From NCBI GenBank assembly GCA_039881145.1, contig JAYKKI010000127.1:3348001-3412000 (forward strand): a stretch of DNA of 64,000 nt, in the 5' to 3' direction. Positions within the stretch are counted from its first letter, which is position 1. Each line of letters opens with the position of its first letter. Positions 49,401 through 62,300 of the stretch are shown here, one piece after another. A model generated the notes under the pieces. The model did not search any database and was not told the origin of the DNA. It saw only the letters and a list, made by a program, of their open reading frames with translations. Made by a program: the position numbers and the translations under genes. The stretch is from Druceiella hillmani. Its lineage: Eukaryota; Arthropoda; Insecta; Lepidoptera; Hepialidae.

Positions 49401-50076
49401 CAATGCTCGATTGTACTTATTATTATTTTATTTTGCACGTTTTTGCAAAACAATTTCTTTTTGTTAGATTATCGCCCAGGATAGCAAATACATATGTGCA
49501 GCTATACATCCACGAATATGATTTCAATAATTATTATTTACCATTAAAAGCTTATTCTGTGTTACCTATTGGCGACAGGTACATAGAGGTCACAGCGAAA
49601 TTTTCATATAATTTTGGCAACGCATTAAGTGTTTCGTGCCCTGGAATAATTGTTTCAACGTATATTTTCAGTCCTGCTCCTGCATATTATAATGTATATA
49701 TATATAGCATTTAATTTAATATAAGATATATATTACCTATGCGCAAAATTTCAGTCAAATCCGCTATTTAAACTTAATATTAATTTTACTTTTATATATA
49801 TTACACCATATTTACTACAGCAGACAAATGAATCCATAGCGACCCCTATCCACACAATAACGAAAATATAGTCTAGCGAAAATGCAGATACAAATAATTA
49901 TAATCAATGTGGATAATGACGTGAAAATGATTAAATAGAGGAGTTACGAAGTCCATTACGCCCTATAGTGTAAAAGCGTTTGTATTATTCACTTGTACAT
50001 TTGCAACCAGAATTATAAAATATGTAGCACGTCTAAATACGTTAATGTAAAAAAAGGAACCGTAAAGAATGAATTA
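49401..50076. other. Gene-free AT-rich sequence
   Basis: The 103-codon frame at 49403-49714 (+) is rich in Tyr and Ile codons expected from AT-rich DNA and shows no motif. Nothing else was seen. Confidence 0.4.
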
Positions 50077-50132
50077 AGCTTTCTGGCCTCTTCTATTATA
50101 TCACATTACATAATAGAAGAGGCCAGTAAGCT
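50077..50132. repeat. Hairpin with 17-bp perfect stem
   Basis: CTGGCCTCTTCTATTAT (50083-50099) is perfectly inverted at 50110-50126 around a 10-base loop. After a single T-T mismatch the pairing continues with AGCTT/AAGCT. It lies 180 bp beyond the broken end of the Helitron gene. Confidence 0.88.
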
Positions 50133-51687
50133 GTGTGGTTACATGAACCACACGATTTGTTGTATTCAATTGTCATGTTAAACCGAACTGCCGAAAGTAG
50201 CAGAGCCATTTATTAATACATGACGCGTATCATATTGATTTTCTCCTACAATTTGTTCAAAAATATAAAAAAAGTACATGTGCTCAAAAAGGCCACTCTT
50301 TAATATGCTAATGTAATAAATTAACCAAACTGTGTAAGTTGAATTTTAAAAAAATGGATATATCTTTTAACCAAAGCCGGATATGTGCGTGAGGTAAGCC
50401 GCGTTTTTGCCACTCAACACTATACATATAACACAATACTTCTCCAAAAATGTTATCTCTGGTAAGTAGATCTATCATTGATTTTAATTTTAAATGAAAA
50501 ACTCTTGCGATAATAGCATGGCGGTCATGCGGTGCTTGACCCTCAAGAAGCTCCCGAGTGATTTCATCCCACTTGGGATTGGTAGTTACAGTAATAAATA
50601 AGTCGGGACGTCCATTTTTTCTTACGTAACAAAAAGCATCTTGTGTACGTTCGTGCATGTAGCGTGGACCACCAGTAAAAGAAGAGGGTAAAATAACGGC
50701 CCATATTCACCGTATCATTATCTTGCTACATGGCGTCGCGAAGGTGCACGTATTCTTCAGCACGCAGCTGCCTTTGATTAGATCGTATATAAACTAATGT
50801 TTCGGTTTCAATTTTTGCGTACATGTCAAGAATAAACTGATTGAATAAGCCACGAAAACGTTGAAAGTATACAAATCTATTCCTTCTCACTGCAAGTGGT
50901 AACAATAAAATTGAAGGCATGACATCTTTTTATTATAATTAGGTACGCCTGTACGCGGATCAGTTTGGTGTAAAGCAAAATTATAACCATCTTCCCCTCG
51001 ACAGTATATTAAAGGATATTGCAAACTGTCGTAAGCTCTGTGGGTTTCGTAAATACATTGCAAACGATTGTCTCTGGAACGGATAACGATATCACGCCTA
51101 TCACATTCCTGGTCGACCAATACTACAGCAACTTCATTCGTGGATGGAGCGTTATAACAACCAGGATGTTTCTGAGTTGGACGCCTATCGGCATTTATAA
51201 CAATTTTATAATTATTATCACCATCTTGAGGAAAAGCTTCTAATGCCGATTTAAAACTGCATACATACGAATTAACCTGATAAAACATGTTCTGAAGTTG
51301 TGAAATGAGTTCAATATTTAAATTCGGGAAATATTGATTTCTTATATTCGACTGTTCGTTGTAGTCGGATACAAAATATATTTGAAGAAACTTAGGTTGG
51401 TCTTCAGGCAAAAGGGATCCTATCAAATGGTAAACCTGACCTTGTATCTTAAAAGTAGGCATGAAAGGACCTTCTGAGATTTGTTGAGCACCAAAGAATA
51501 TCATTTGAAACGCACTATTGTAAATGCGAATATTGTCTAAGAACTGTTTAGATTGCACATGTTCCCTTAAAAGTAGTGATTTCAAAGGTTCCGGTTTTAT
51601 TTTACCTCCAGAACAACAGAAACCGGCCGACTCCTTACTCCACTTTAAAGCATTACAAAAAGAACATACTACGTTCATATCGCCTAT

Positions 51688-51733
51688 TACAGAAGATGAT
51701 CTGTAATCAATTGATTACAGATCATCTTCTGTA
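51688..51733. repeat. Perfect 46-bp palindrome inside the Helitron gene
   Basis: TACAGAAGATGATCTGTAAT (51688-51707) plus CAA is followed by the exact reverse complement, with no spacer. Read on the minus strand it brings a TAA stop in the frame that otherwise stays open from 52563 through 50950. The 282-codon and 263-codon frames on either side are in the same phase. The 23-bp arm is likely a copy of adjacent coding sequence flipped by template switching. Confidence 0.92.
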
Positions 51734-52029
51734 TAAGCAAAACCACTTTTATATTTGTCGGACCACACCACCGAATTCGTAGATTGATCTTCTATGTTTA
51801 CATCTAAGTCATTAATACTATGTCGAAATTTGTCTGCAGTAAGACGGGCCTCTCGCTGTTTGACCGTTTCAAGAGACCGAATATTTTCCATTCTTAATCT
51901 TTCATTAGACAAACTTATTAATCGTTCTTGTCTCAAAGAATTGTAATATTCGCGTCCCGACTCTAGTCGTTGTTCATGCTCATGTTCATCTTCAAGAGAT
52001 CGAATAATATTATGGTGCACTCTATCATT

Positions 52030-52350
52030 TGTCAAACGGTCTTCATATTGAGTAAAAGTTTCAGATTCTTGAGATAAAATATGACGTTCGCGATCAGCTG
52101 TAAGCCGTAATTCCCTCTCAGTGAAGGTTTCTGACTCACGGGATAGTACATGCCGTTCGCGATCAGCTGTGAGACGTAATTCCCTCTCAGTGTAGGTTTC
52201 GGACTCGTGAGATAATGTATGCCGTTCGCGGTCAGCTGTGAGTCGCAATTCTCGTTGTGAAGCAGTTTCAGCTTCTTGGGATAACACATGTTGTTCTCGG
52301 TCAATGGTAAGCCTTAGCTCTCGTTGAGAAGAGCTTTGAGACGCCCGTGA
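52030..52350 (-). repeat. 69-bp coding repeats in the Helitron N-terminus
   Basis: The repeat period is 69 bases (23 codons), so the frame is kept. Best-matching units encode ETFTERELRLTADRERH followed by VLSRES or variants. Repeats of this kind are common in the N-terminal region of insect Helitron proteins. The high similarity between neighbours points to recent expansion or conversion. Confidence 0.85.
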
Positions 52351-52563
52351 TGTAGCTCGTCTCGCTCTGTCAGCTGCTAATCGCATCTCTCTCTCGGGAG
52401 AGCTTTCATTGGCTCGAGAAGTTGAGGCACTAACTCTCATAGAGTTTAACCGATGTGCTCTTTCCTCTGCCGATTCTTGAGAACGCCTATTTCTCATTCT
52501 CTTAGCTTCTCTCGAATTTCGAGATAAAGATAATCGTTTTTTAGGTGGCATTGATGCAGGCAA

Positions 52564-54229
52564 ATGAAAATAAAGCTAAAACGTAAATGAAAATAAAACT
52601 AATATCAAAAAAGTGAACGTAAATTTCCCAAAACACCTATCGGTATCTAAAAATCTATACGTACCTACTACTACTTTACCTAAAAAGAAATAAAATGTAA
52701 ACTATTAATAATTTGTAATTTGAACGAATATTTAAACACTATCAAAATAACTAATACCTATTTTATAAAATAACAACAAAAGGAATCTAAAAATGAATTA
52801 TCAAAGACTAAAAGTCGCGCTGATAAGCACGGTTTGTTAATATCAATTAAGTATTGTCTGTCAATAAGGTCGAACGCTCTGAACGTCTATTCGCATCTTC
52901 AGGCAAAAATTTTCTCTACAGATTTATTATAAGTATATAGATAGAAGATATCCGTGCACTGCTGAAATAATAGTAAAACATTTTTATTTTTGAACATTTA
53001 TTACCGGGTTATATATGTATATAGCAATTATATTCGTAGCTGACATTATCATATACTTCGTATAATCATGGTAGTTTTTTAGCACATCAACTGGATTATA
53101 TTATAATTATGTACTAAATATAGCTATTATAATTAGAATTATTTGCTAAATTACTGCAATGCACTATGAATTACAGTAATTTTGTGAGGTAATGAATTTT
53201 AAATTAAATTTACGGCAATTTTCTTTTGAATACTTTATGTAATTTAAATTTCGCATCAAAATTTCATTAGAGTTAGAAAAATTAGTAAAGTGAATAGCTT
53301 AGACAAACAATTATTCGTGACTGCGTACTTTGTTACTTAACATGGTAAATTTAACTAAGTTCCAATATTAAACATCCATAAAATGGTACATGTAAAATAA
53401 GTACTTTAGTTGCTTAAGGAATCCTTAAATGAAAATGGTTTACTTCCAATTTTATTAAAAAAATACTAGTCATTTATAATATATGCAATTAAAAAAAAAA
53501 TAAAAAACCATAAGGAAAGCTCTCTCAGGAATAAAACATTACGGTCCTCTGTGACAACTATTCATAATTTGAAGTTCCATTTATTTTACAATGTAAAAGT
53601 GGTAAGATCGAAAGTGGAAGAAATCTGATGTTTCTTCGGACATAATAATCCAAAGCAGTGGTTATTTCAAGATAGTTAGTGAAATCAAAGTGTACAAATT
53701 GCATTGTTTACTATTTATTAAATAGTCTGTTATAAGGAAAAGAGAAAAATTTAAAAAAAACAACAGCAGTGACAGGGCACAGGTGGCACAAAGATTCTCA
53801 CAAAGCCGAAACCGAGAACAGTCATCGAGCAGGAAAAAAAAGGTATTTGTTGAAATGATTTATAAAAATTTAAGTATTTAACAATTCATTATGAAATCAA
53901 CTGGCTTCTCTTCTGATAGTTAACTAATGGATGGAAGAAATAACGGCATAATATTTTTTTTAAAAATGGTATCATGTTTGAAGGAAGATCTCTTTCCAAA
54001 AACCTACAGCAAAACTCAAGACTGGTACATTGTTCGATAATAAGCATACACTCTCAGTTTGTTGCAATACCACAATCTAATAGCCAAACTAAAACAAAAA
54101 AAATAATAATCTAGTACTAAATAGGGTCGTAAAGACATAAAATAAAAACTGCAAAAATATGAAATGTACATAACGAAGGCACTGTGTACTAACTCAATTC
54201 TCGAAAAAAGTAAACACACTGCTCCTTTT
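52564..54229. other. Gene-free AT-rich sequence
   Basis: This is upstream of the Helitron gene (minus strand) and should hold the element's 5' TC end, but I could not place it. Nothing else was recognised. Confidence 0.4.
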
Positions 54230-54430
54230 ATTGTTTTCCACAAATTTTCCTTGGTCTGTTTATTATATTCATCGCTTGAGTCCGCACGTCACGTCCAATG
54301 TACGGCTTCACGGCCACAGAAGTTGCCCGTCGCCCACCCGCAAAAGCCTGATCGCAATTAGGTGCACTTCTCGACGCAGACGTATTTCTAGAGCGGATTC
54401 GCTCACGAGTCCCGCGCTGCCGAACAAATT
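54230..54430. other. GC-rich island, function unknown
   Basis: CCGCACGTCACGTCCAATGT, GTTGCCCGTCGCCCACCCGC and GAGTCCCGCGCTGCCG stand out. Two overlapping plus-strand frames (54164-54361, 54231-54503) show no motif. No copy elsewhere in the window was seen. Confidence 0.35.
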
Positions 54431-56619
54431 GATTTTAAATTGCAAATTTAAATTTATTCTTTCCTATATTAGGCGTATCAGATATCTAAGTATACTCACT
54501 TAAATTGAAAAATCCAGCGAGAACACTGGAGTTATCATGAGTCCCCGTTGATTTGTTTCCATAATTTACTGGGGCATGACTCGGCACACTGCGCTCGACC
54601 GCTTGCGAATACAAATATTTTTTCCAAATTCATCTTCTTACATTACTTATGTTACGAGTATTCGCTTTTATGAAAATTCCTACCGAAAAAAACATTTTCC
54701 TTCACAAATAACTTACGAATTTTTCTAATTTAAGAAATTTTAAGTAGCCCTTAAAAGATATCGTTAGAAAAGAAAACCATTCCATTTTATGCTTTACATA
54801 TATTATGAACAATGCAATGAGTTCTAAATGTGTTAAAACTGTCTTTAGTTTTAGTAATATTCGATTACCTGTAACAATACTCAAATAATAAATGGTCACA
54901 TATAAAGTAAGCTTCGTAACTTTTTTCCATATCAAATATTCCTTTTCTCATAATAAAAATGATTATTCGCTCTGCGCTCAAATAACATTTACTAATATCA
55001 CATATTTTAATAACATTAGAAATATTAATTTCCTTGATTTAAAAAAAAATTACTTACGCATAACAAAATATATACATGAAGATATTGACTTCCACAATCT
55101 AAGCACCTTCAGAGCACAGTTACGAGTAAGTTGTCCAAAAAACAAACCGTACTATGGCAGCGCCCTATACATTTACACAAATAATTTAGAGCCAATTTAA
55201 TCCTCCCCTCACTATTTTAGAAATACAGTTTATCTTATTTCTAACCATTATTCTATCGATATAATTAGATAATTGTTATAAATTATAATTTTTTTTTTAA
55301 ATATCTTGTATCTAAATATCTAGATTCTAAAACATGTACTCCAAAAAATCATTAATTTAGGCCCTGGCGCCTTCGCTAACAGATATTAATACTTTATGAC
55401 CAACCGATAAACCTGAAATTTGGTACGTAGCTTCTGCTTTGTCTGTTTATGAAGGAAAACGTTTAATAATACACAGAGCAATATATTGCGTAATGCTTTG
55501 TATTTCCGATATCTGACCTCAATTAATTTATTATACGTGGCTTTAGTGCGAGGAAATTTAGAATATCTATTATTTGAAGACCATATGGAACTAAATACAA
55601 CTTGATGATTGAACGTTTCCAAAAGCCTTCCTTCGATATTTCTACATAAAACGATATAGCTATTTCCATTTTTTCTATTTCCAACAGATTTAGAGTTGGG
55701 TATACTGTGTTAAGTTCTGGCGCAAAAGAAAATTATCTTTGGTGAAATTAATTTTCCAATTGCTTAATACAAACATTTTTGCCCAATTTATTTGTAAAAC
55801 TTATGCTGATCATACCTAATAACTGGCTGCGCTTAGTGGTCATATTTTTGATATATTCCCCACTTCCTCACCAAACACAACTGTTCAACCACATAATCGC
55901 GGCTGTACGAGAGTATGATTTATTTTTGACGAGTGGGAATAAAGTTCTTGAATTGTGTTTTCGCTATGTATTTATTATCTTGTTATTTTTATTGAAATCT
56001 ATGAAAATAACAATTGTAATATTTCCTTAACGATATATAAATAAATAAATAAATAAAAAAAAAGAATGTGGGGCTTTAGAAAAATTTTAGTACACTAACT
56101 TTCCTTAGAGTTTCTTTTGGAAATTTTAAGAAAAAAAATTAGGCTGATAACTTTATAAAACGATTGGCACTATTTTGTAAAATAGTTGTGATTGTACTTA
56201 ACTAAAAATTGAGTATGATTTAAAGAAAAGCTGGGCATTTAAAAAAATATCACAAATAAGGAAAAGTGAAAGTACCTAAAACTTGTTATTTGTTCATATT
56301 GTAACATTTTTTTAGTTAATAATATCATTAAAACCAGGTGCAAAAATATAATGGAATGTGATATCATGTTTTCCAAAATATTGCACCAATAAATATTCAA
56401 AATCGCAAAAGTCCTCTACAAACATTAGTGTTCATAAATGTGCAATATATAATTTGTTGCATTTCTAGTATCCATTGTTAGGAATGATGGGTAAATGGAT
56501 TAATACTTTTGACAATGGAAAAGCAAACACTGTTTTTATTTTCGCTAGTTGTAACTAGTTCGAATTCATTTATTTATTAATTTATATACTGTAATGTATC
56601 TAATTGATACATATAGTGG
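54431..56619. other. Gene-free AT-rich sequence
   Basis: The frame 55779-56030 (+) is followed by an (AAAT)n/A-rich tract at 56036-56063, which might be the 3' tail of an unrecognised non-LTR element. No protein motif supports this. The frames at 54702-54935 and 55386-55622 (-) are unsupported. Confidence 0.4.
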
Positions 56620-57178
56620 ACTAGAACACAAAGTGTCAAGTACATTATTAATTAAACTTTCTATCCGTTATATCTGTAATGAAATAATACATAAACATAT
56701 AATATTAAATATATAAAATACAAGTTTAAAAAGATGGGAAAATAAAAAAAAATATCTACACTGTGAACTAGAGTCCGTAATAACTAAAGAAAACAAATCA
56801 ATCAGACCTAAATCTGCATGCCAAAAATTGGCCAGGCTTTTTATTGCGAATAATTTTTTTATTAGTAGAACCAATGTATATATTCGTGTTTATAGTCATT
56901 ATTCTTTGCAATATGTAAACATAAAATTCATTATTTGACAATTTTGCTTAATAATAAACCTGTTTAATTTAACATACACATATTTATTTACATATTCAAA
57001 GCATATACATAATACATATTCATCTTAATAAACTTAATAATTAAAATCCTTTTATTTATTTACATAAGCGTCTTAATCATTACGCATATAGTAACTAACT
57101 GCGTGACCCATCGCTCCTAATAGAGATTAAATGTCGTAAAATGTGGGTAACTTATCAAAGAGAAGAATCTGAACAAGC

Positions 57179-57219
57179 GACCAAATGAAAACTAACATAG
57201 TGTTAGTTTTCATTTGGTC
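57179..57219. repeat. Perfect hairpin specific to copy C
   Basis: GACCAAATGAAAACTAACA (57179-57197) is perfectly inverted at 57201-57219 around TAG. In copy B (38958-38976) only the left arm is present and the sequence then continues differently, so the right arm was added in copy C. Confidence 0.9.
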
Positions 57220-58129
57220 ACTGAAATTTGAATTTACACTATATTACGAATATAAATTATTAGACATATTTACGGACGTATATGTAACAGTTTGCAAACA
57301 TCTTTAAAACTATGTTAAGAAGGTTTGTAAAACTAATCCTTAAAAAGTCGTAAAGAATTATCGTGGTACAGCTATGTAAGTATTAAAATATAATCTGTAG
57401 CCTCCCCAAAATCTCGTCCTAAGAGTTATGCAATGAGTTCAAAACTGCGTCTCGTTGTTACAAAAAAAACACGGAACAGGCATTGGTTTGCGTGGCTCAA
57501 GCAAAGCATATTTGTCGTTGAAGTCATTTTGTCAATGTTTGATTTAATTATTTGACTCATTAGCTGTGTTGGAAATAATCGAAAAATAAGTTATGAAACA
57601 ATACCTTTATATATGTATTAACTTTATGAACCCGTTCTTGGTTCCCTCGTCTATGATATACTTTATATCAAGTGGATTCTACGAATGTCATACTTTACAA
57701 GCAGTTCATTCAAACTATTTATGTTGTAAAAGAAGAATTTAAAATTATGTTAAAAACGCATTTTATTTAATTTTTTTTTTTCATATTTACTAAAACTAGT
57801 AAAGTTCACATTGAAATATTTAGCGCGCTGTGAATATGCCCCAAAAATGTATATAAACAAGCGGTACAATATACATTCATTTAATGTTCATTTTCGTGCA
57901 AAAGTGCCTCATGTCTACAATTTTGACACTGAATCAAGAATTTATAAAAAAATACATTTAGTTCTATTGTAAATCAAATATAAAGTCTGGCAAATAATGA
58001 CTGCATTTCCGTAAAATTAACCACCATATATAAAACCTATTAGAATAAACAAGTGTATATAGTGACCTCTTTTATCGAATATAATTTACTTAAAACTTAG
58101 TTAAAATACAATGTTTGCGCTAAAAATAT

Positions 58130-58345
58130 AACGTAAACGTCGATGTAGATTCAAAACTTGCCGTACACAATGACACGTTATGTTCCATTATGTGCCGGGA
58201 GACGAAAGGGCGGGCAAGTGTCAAGCAAGAGGATAGCGGGGCTCATAGAGGGCAGAAAGCTTTTATGCGTCCGTCACCTCCTACAGCGACGTCACGACGC
58301 AGGTAGCTACGACCACTAGACTCTTCCCCACAGCGGAAGGATATG
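58130..58345. other. Island II, copy C
   Basis: Same word order as 31400-31625 (ATTATGTGCCGGGAGACG, GCAAGTGTCAAGCAAG, CAGAAAGCTTTTATGCGTCC, ACGACCACTAGACTC). Several small gaps separate it from copy A. Confidence 0.6.
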
Positions 58346-59124
58346 TGAAATAATTGGTAGACGGATAAGTTTAATATGACTCGTGAACTAATTTCACAAC
58401 TTTGTTTACTGCAAAGTTGTTGCGCTGTTAAAACATTTACTCACCATCCATCTTGCACGACCAACAAAAGGAATACCGCTGTAAGAAAAGACGCAAATGA
58501 TAGTATTTCTATCTAACTTTATCATGTAATAGCTCTGTGCTGGTTGGAAAAAACCGTGCGTAAAGTGCTGTAATATTCTCTGTTAATTTTATTTATATAG
58601 AGAATATTTATTATTTTATTATCGCGACATCAACTGATTAATAACACTCAATTTTAATATACGCAATTTTAATATAAACATATTAAGCTACATTTTAATT
58701 AAATGATTAAAATATTATTGAACTAAAGTATTATTCTAATATATGTATACATACAAAACATGCAACTTAGAATAAAAACATCTACGGAAATTTGGATTAA
58801 ACGATGGAACGAAATTGTATTCAATCAGTCCATTATTATGGCACTTGTCGCTGTATCATTTGAATTATTTACTAAACCAAATAAAGGAAAGTGCCCTGCA
58901 ACTTTATATATACAGAAAAGGTAATCCCGTAAGAAAACAAAAAAGGAAATCCTTCACGGCTAAAGGGAAAAGCAGAAGCAAATAAAAATAAAATTGTAAA
59001 CTTATCTGGGCAAGCAAAACCCACGGGCCCTGCGCCCAGACAAATGAGTCCCTCAGACGCAGCGACGTGATAAGAAACGCAAACACGTTAGGGAGAAAAG
59101 AAACGATATTTTCGCAAAATTAGT

Positions 59125-59310
59125 ATGCCGAATGAACAATTTAATGCATTCGCGGTCGCGCCCCCGGAAAGCGGTCGAGCCACTCGGAGTTTTCTGTTAC
59201 ACCGGCTCTTCCTGAGGAAGCCGAACATAGCAATCGCAGCTTCTTTTGGCAGCACATCGATCTTCACTTCTGGAAAGGGAATGCGCGACAGATGCACGTC
59301 CGAAGAAAAG
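59125..59310. other. Island III, copy C
   Basis: Contains TCGAGCCACTCGGAGTTTTC, GGCTCTTCCTGAGGAAGCCG and TCTTCACTTCTGG. A short GGTCGCGCCCCCGGAAAGC insertion (about 59152-59170) is not in A or B. On the minus strand it reads AMFGFLRKSRCNRKLRVAR. Confidence 0.6.
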
Positions 59311-62300
59311 TTGTAGTGACGACGATGAGAGATAATTTTTCATTAACAAGTTACTGCGGGTCCCCGCTAAATTTTAACTTCCTTTAAATTATTTTTAGCA
59401 AGTCTCTTAATTCTGACTTCATTGAAAGTGAAAAGCGACCAAGTGGGGGTCTGGCTCGCTGATCGAGAGTTGTGTACCGTTCGTTTGAAATGATATTATT
59501 TTGTTTATCACAAGTCTTCACTAATATGGACTTCTCAGTGAAATAAATATAGAATAAGATCTAATATATAACGAAAATGAAACATTTATTTTATTGTAAA
59601 TATCTCAAAAACTATGATATCTCGAATTATCGTTGTAGTTTACCTACAACCTTTGCGTAGACTTCTAAAAAAGCTTTTTTTTAATGTTGAATTCCGTTGT
59701 TTCGGAAAAAAGGATCTTATATATTTCCGCATACGTTTCAGTACATTCATGAAAATATACTAACTTAAATTCATAACTAGCCCTTGCAAACGATAGTATC
59801 CCCTAAATACGGCATTAATATAATACTTTATGCGTAACTAGTAGCCACATTTCCCTCAGCTCTAAAATTTTCACATAAAGATTTTTAAGTGTTTATTATT
59901 GGGATATACGCGGATTAGTACGATTTATTACTGTTACAATTTCTACAGTTTTTCTTACAAAATTCTACAATTTCAATATTTCTTTGACCCACTCTGAACA
60001 TATCTTCCCTAAACTTTCGTATACGAATTATATCTTTTTTTTCCTTAAAAGCGTTTCTTTTCGTTCCGTGAGATATGATGACATCTTGATTTTATACAGA
60101 AAATCAGCAGTAGCAGTTACTCTCATCAATAAAAAAATAGCATTTTTGTAGCAGATTTTATTGAACATTTACGTGTGCAGACATACTTCAATCAATTTTC
60201 ATCGTCATTTATTTAAGGGTAGGTGCATTTCCAATACCCACTATTATTTTAAATATAAAATATGTATGTTTGTTACTCAATCACGCGTACGCCCCTTTTT
60301 TATTAATTATTTTATTAATCTTGGTACAGGCATCGAGTATGATTCAAATTAGTGTAAAAAAGGCTATCATTTAATTCGATAAAAAGTAATATTCCGCAAA
60401 AATAGCATCAGAAACTCTATTTTTTACACAATAAAAAAAATTATATTAATACTATTAGTACATAAGGCAATGTGAATGTTCTACCTATTGTTCAAGTGTA
60501 TTAAACTTATTGTTTACATATCTCGAGGGAACATCCTAAAAGAGAAAATATTATAATTTACAAAGAGGAGTTACAACAGTATTAGGTCAGGGGCAAATCC
60601 CAGAATCTCAACCCAAACTCACGCGGTCGAAGCCACGGGCTTATGCTAGTCTATAAATTAAAATTTACTTTATTTTTTCGAGAACTTTTAAAAAATAGTT
60701 TATTTATTGTTTTTATCTTTTGAACTATTTTATTCAAATTAATAGAATTAAGAAAATAATATATTCTGAATGCAACCTGCAGAAAAATTGGTAAAATAAA
60801 ACAACAATTGAAACTCGAACAGGTTAATAAAAAGTTTTGACGTGTAATTACCGCAATCTCGTAATATTAAGTCACGACTGAAATAAAGGCCTGTGTTCGC
60901 GAAAAAACTTCTTGTCTCGCGATAGCTCTAAGTTAAGTTTCAATTAAAGATTTTTATTTAGAATGATAATACTAAAATAATCTCCCACTAAACTATAATT
61001 TAGGCTCCCGTTTTAAATCTAAATGAAATATTATGTCGTTCAAAACTAGTGATTAATTTTCAATAAAACAGAAAAGTGCGTGTTGAAACTTACGTAGTAT
61101 TCCGAATCTGCTTATATATTTTCAAATTTTTATTTAAACTAACGAGTCCTGTTTTTTTAATCAAATGCCTAAATAAATTTGAGGGGCAAAATTTTTTTCA
61201 CATTTTCTAATTTAGCAGTTCAAAAATAAGTAAGAAAAGATACATTACACAAATGGGAAGCATAATATTTCATAAATAGAGCTTTAAAATAAAGACAACG
61301 ATCAAGTGCAAGTTATACTTTCATAGTTCCTGAGACCCGCCGTGACCCGCAACAATAGCGTATTACATAACACATGCGGGGAGCTGAGCGGGAAACATTT
61401 CTACTTAACCAAATAAAAGAAATTAAAAATAATGCATGGACAAAAGTCGTTCCATACAGGGTGGGAAATATATTTTTTCTCAAAAACTAATAGTACAGCA
61501 GCGATAAGGTACTAAACAATCAAATCGTTAATAAATTGTTATTCACAGCTATTGTATTGAATAAAAATTGGCAATTTCTAAAATGGAGAATTTCAAAAAA
61601 ATTAACGCCAAATTTAAATAATTAAATTTTTTACACCAATTATTCGCTGTAGATTTTTTCAACCTTGATAATTTTCGTTTAATCAGTGTTTTCCGCTCAA
61701 CGTTCATGATTTTCTTCAGATTTTTCTGAGCGACCATTTTGGTGACAAGTATGAAGGACAGCAATTTTTAAACGTTTTTCCAGACGCTTTTCCACGTCTA
61801 TAATTAAGCCTCCGTGTCCTATCTTTGTAGAAAATTTAATCTTTGCGTCAGATAGTTTAAGAAAAAATCACCTGTGCTAAAAGGACACGGAAATGATTCT
61901 CCATCAGTGTTTCGTTTTGGTAATTTTGCTGTACAACACGAAAAATAGTAAACAAAACCCCAATTCCATTTGAAAATTCTTCCCGCTAACATTACATTCA
62001 ATGGGTTACGGAAAAAATTGTTCTTTTTCACTTCAATTAATTTATCTAAAATCTGGAGCGTTAACTTGATGATGAATGACATTTTCGTTGCATTAATTCT
62101 TTAGTTACCGATACCTCTAAATCTCACACAACCTTATTCTCACGATCCGTAAACGCATATTGAACATGTATGTTGGTGCATATATGCTGGTAACATTTGT
62201 ACAATGTTTATTATATCTTATACATATATTACTCCTTCAATCAAAGTGTATAATACTTTACACTTGACAAAAATGTTCAGGCTTTTAAAACGAATGTAAA

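Larger units (their letters stand above)
50308..52563 (-). pseudogene. Helitron Rep/helicase, N-terminal half, broken
   Basis: From the start at 52563: a basic leader (residues 1-50), then five to six repeats of about 23 residues with R-E-L-R-L-T-A-D-R-E-R-H (52.03-52.35 kb), then the zinc-like block CSFCNALKW followed by CCSGGK (from 51678). Next come the Helitron N-domain words CYNAPSTNEVAVVLVDQE, RAYDSLQYPLIY, GEDGYNF (to 50950), then FNQFILDMYAKIE and RAEEYVHLRDA. The Rep part follows with GRPDLFITVTTNPKW and the HUH motif in GLPHAHIRLWL (H-A-H, 50383-50391). One stop (in a palindrome at 51.7 kb) and frameshifts near 50.93 and 50.70 kb break it. Homology ends near 50,362, so the catalytic tyrosines and the helicase are missing. 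An intact protein is over 1,300 residues. Confidence 0.92.

Noticed and set aside
52032..52304. 90-codon minus-strand frame beside the Helitron repeats
   Set aside because: It is an alternative frame of the 69-bp coding repeats in the Helitron gene.
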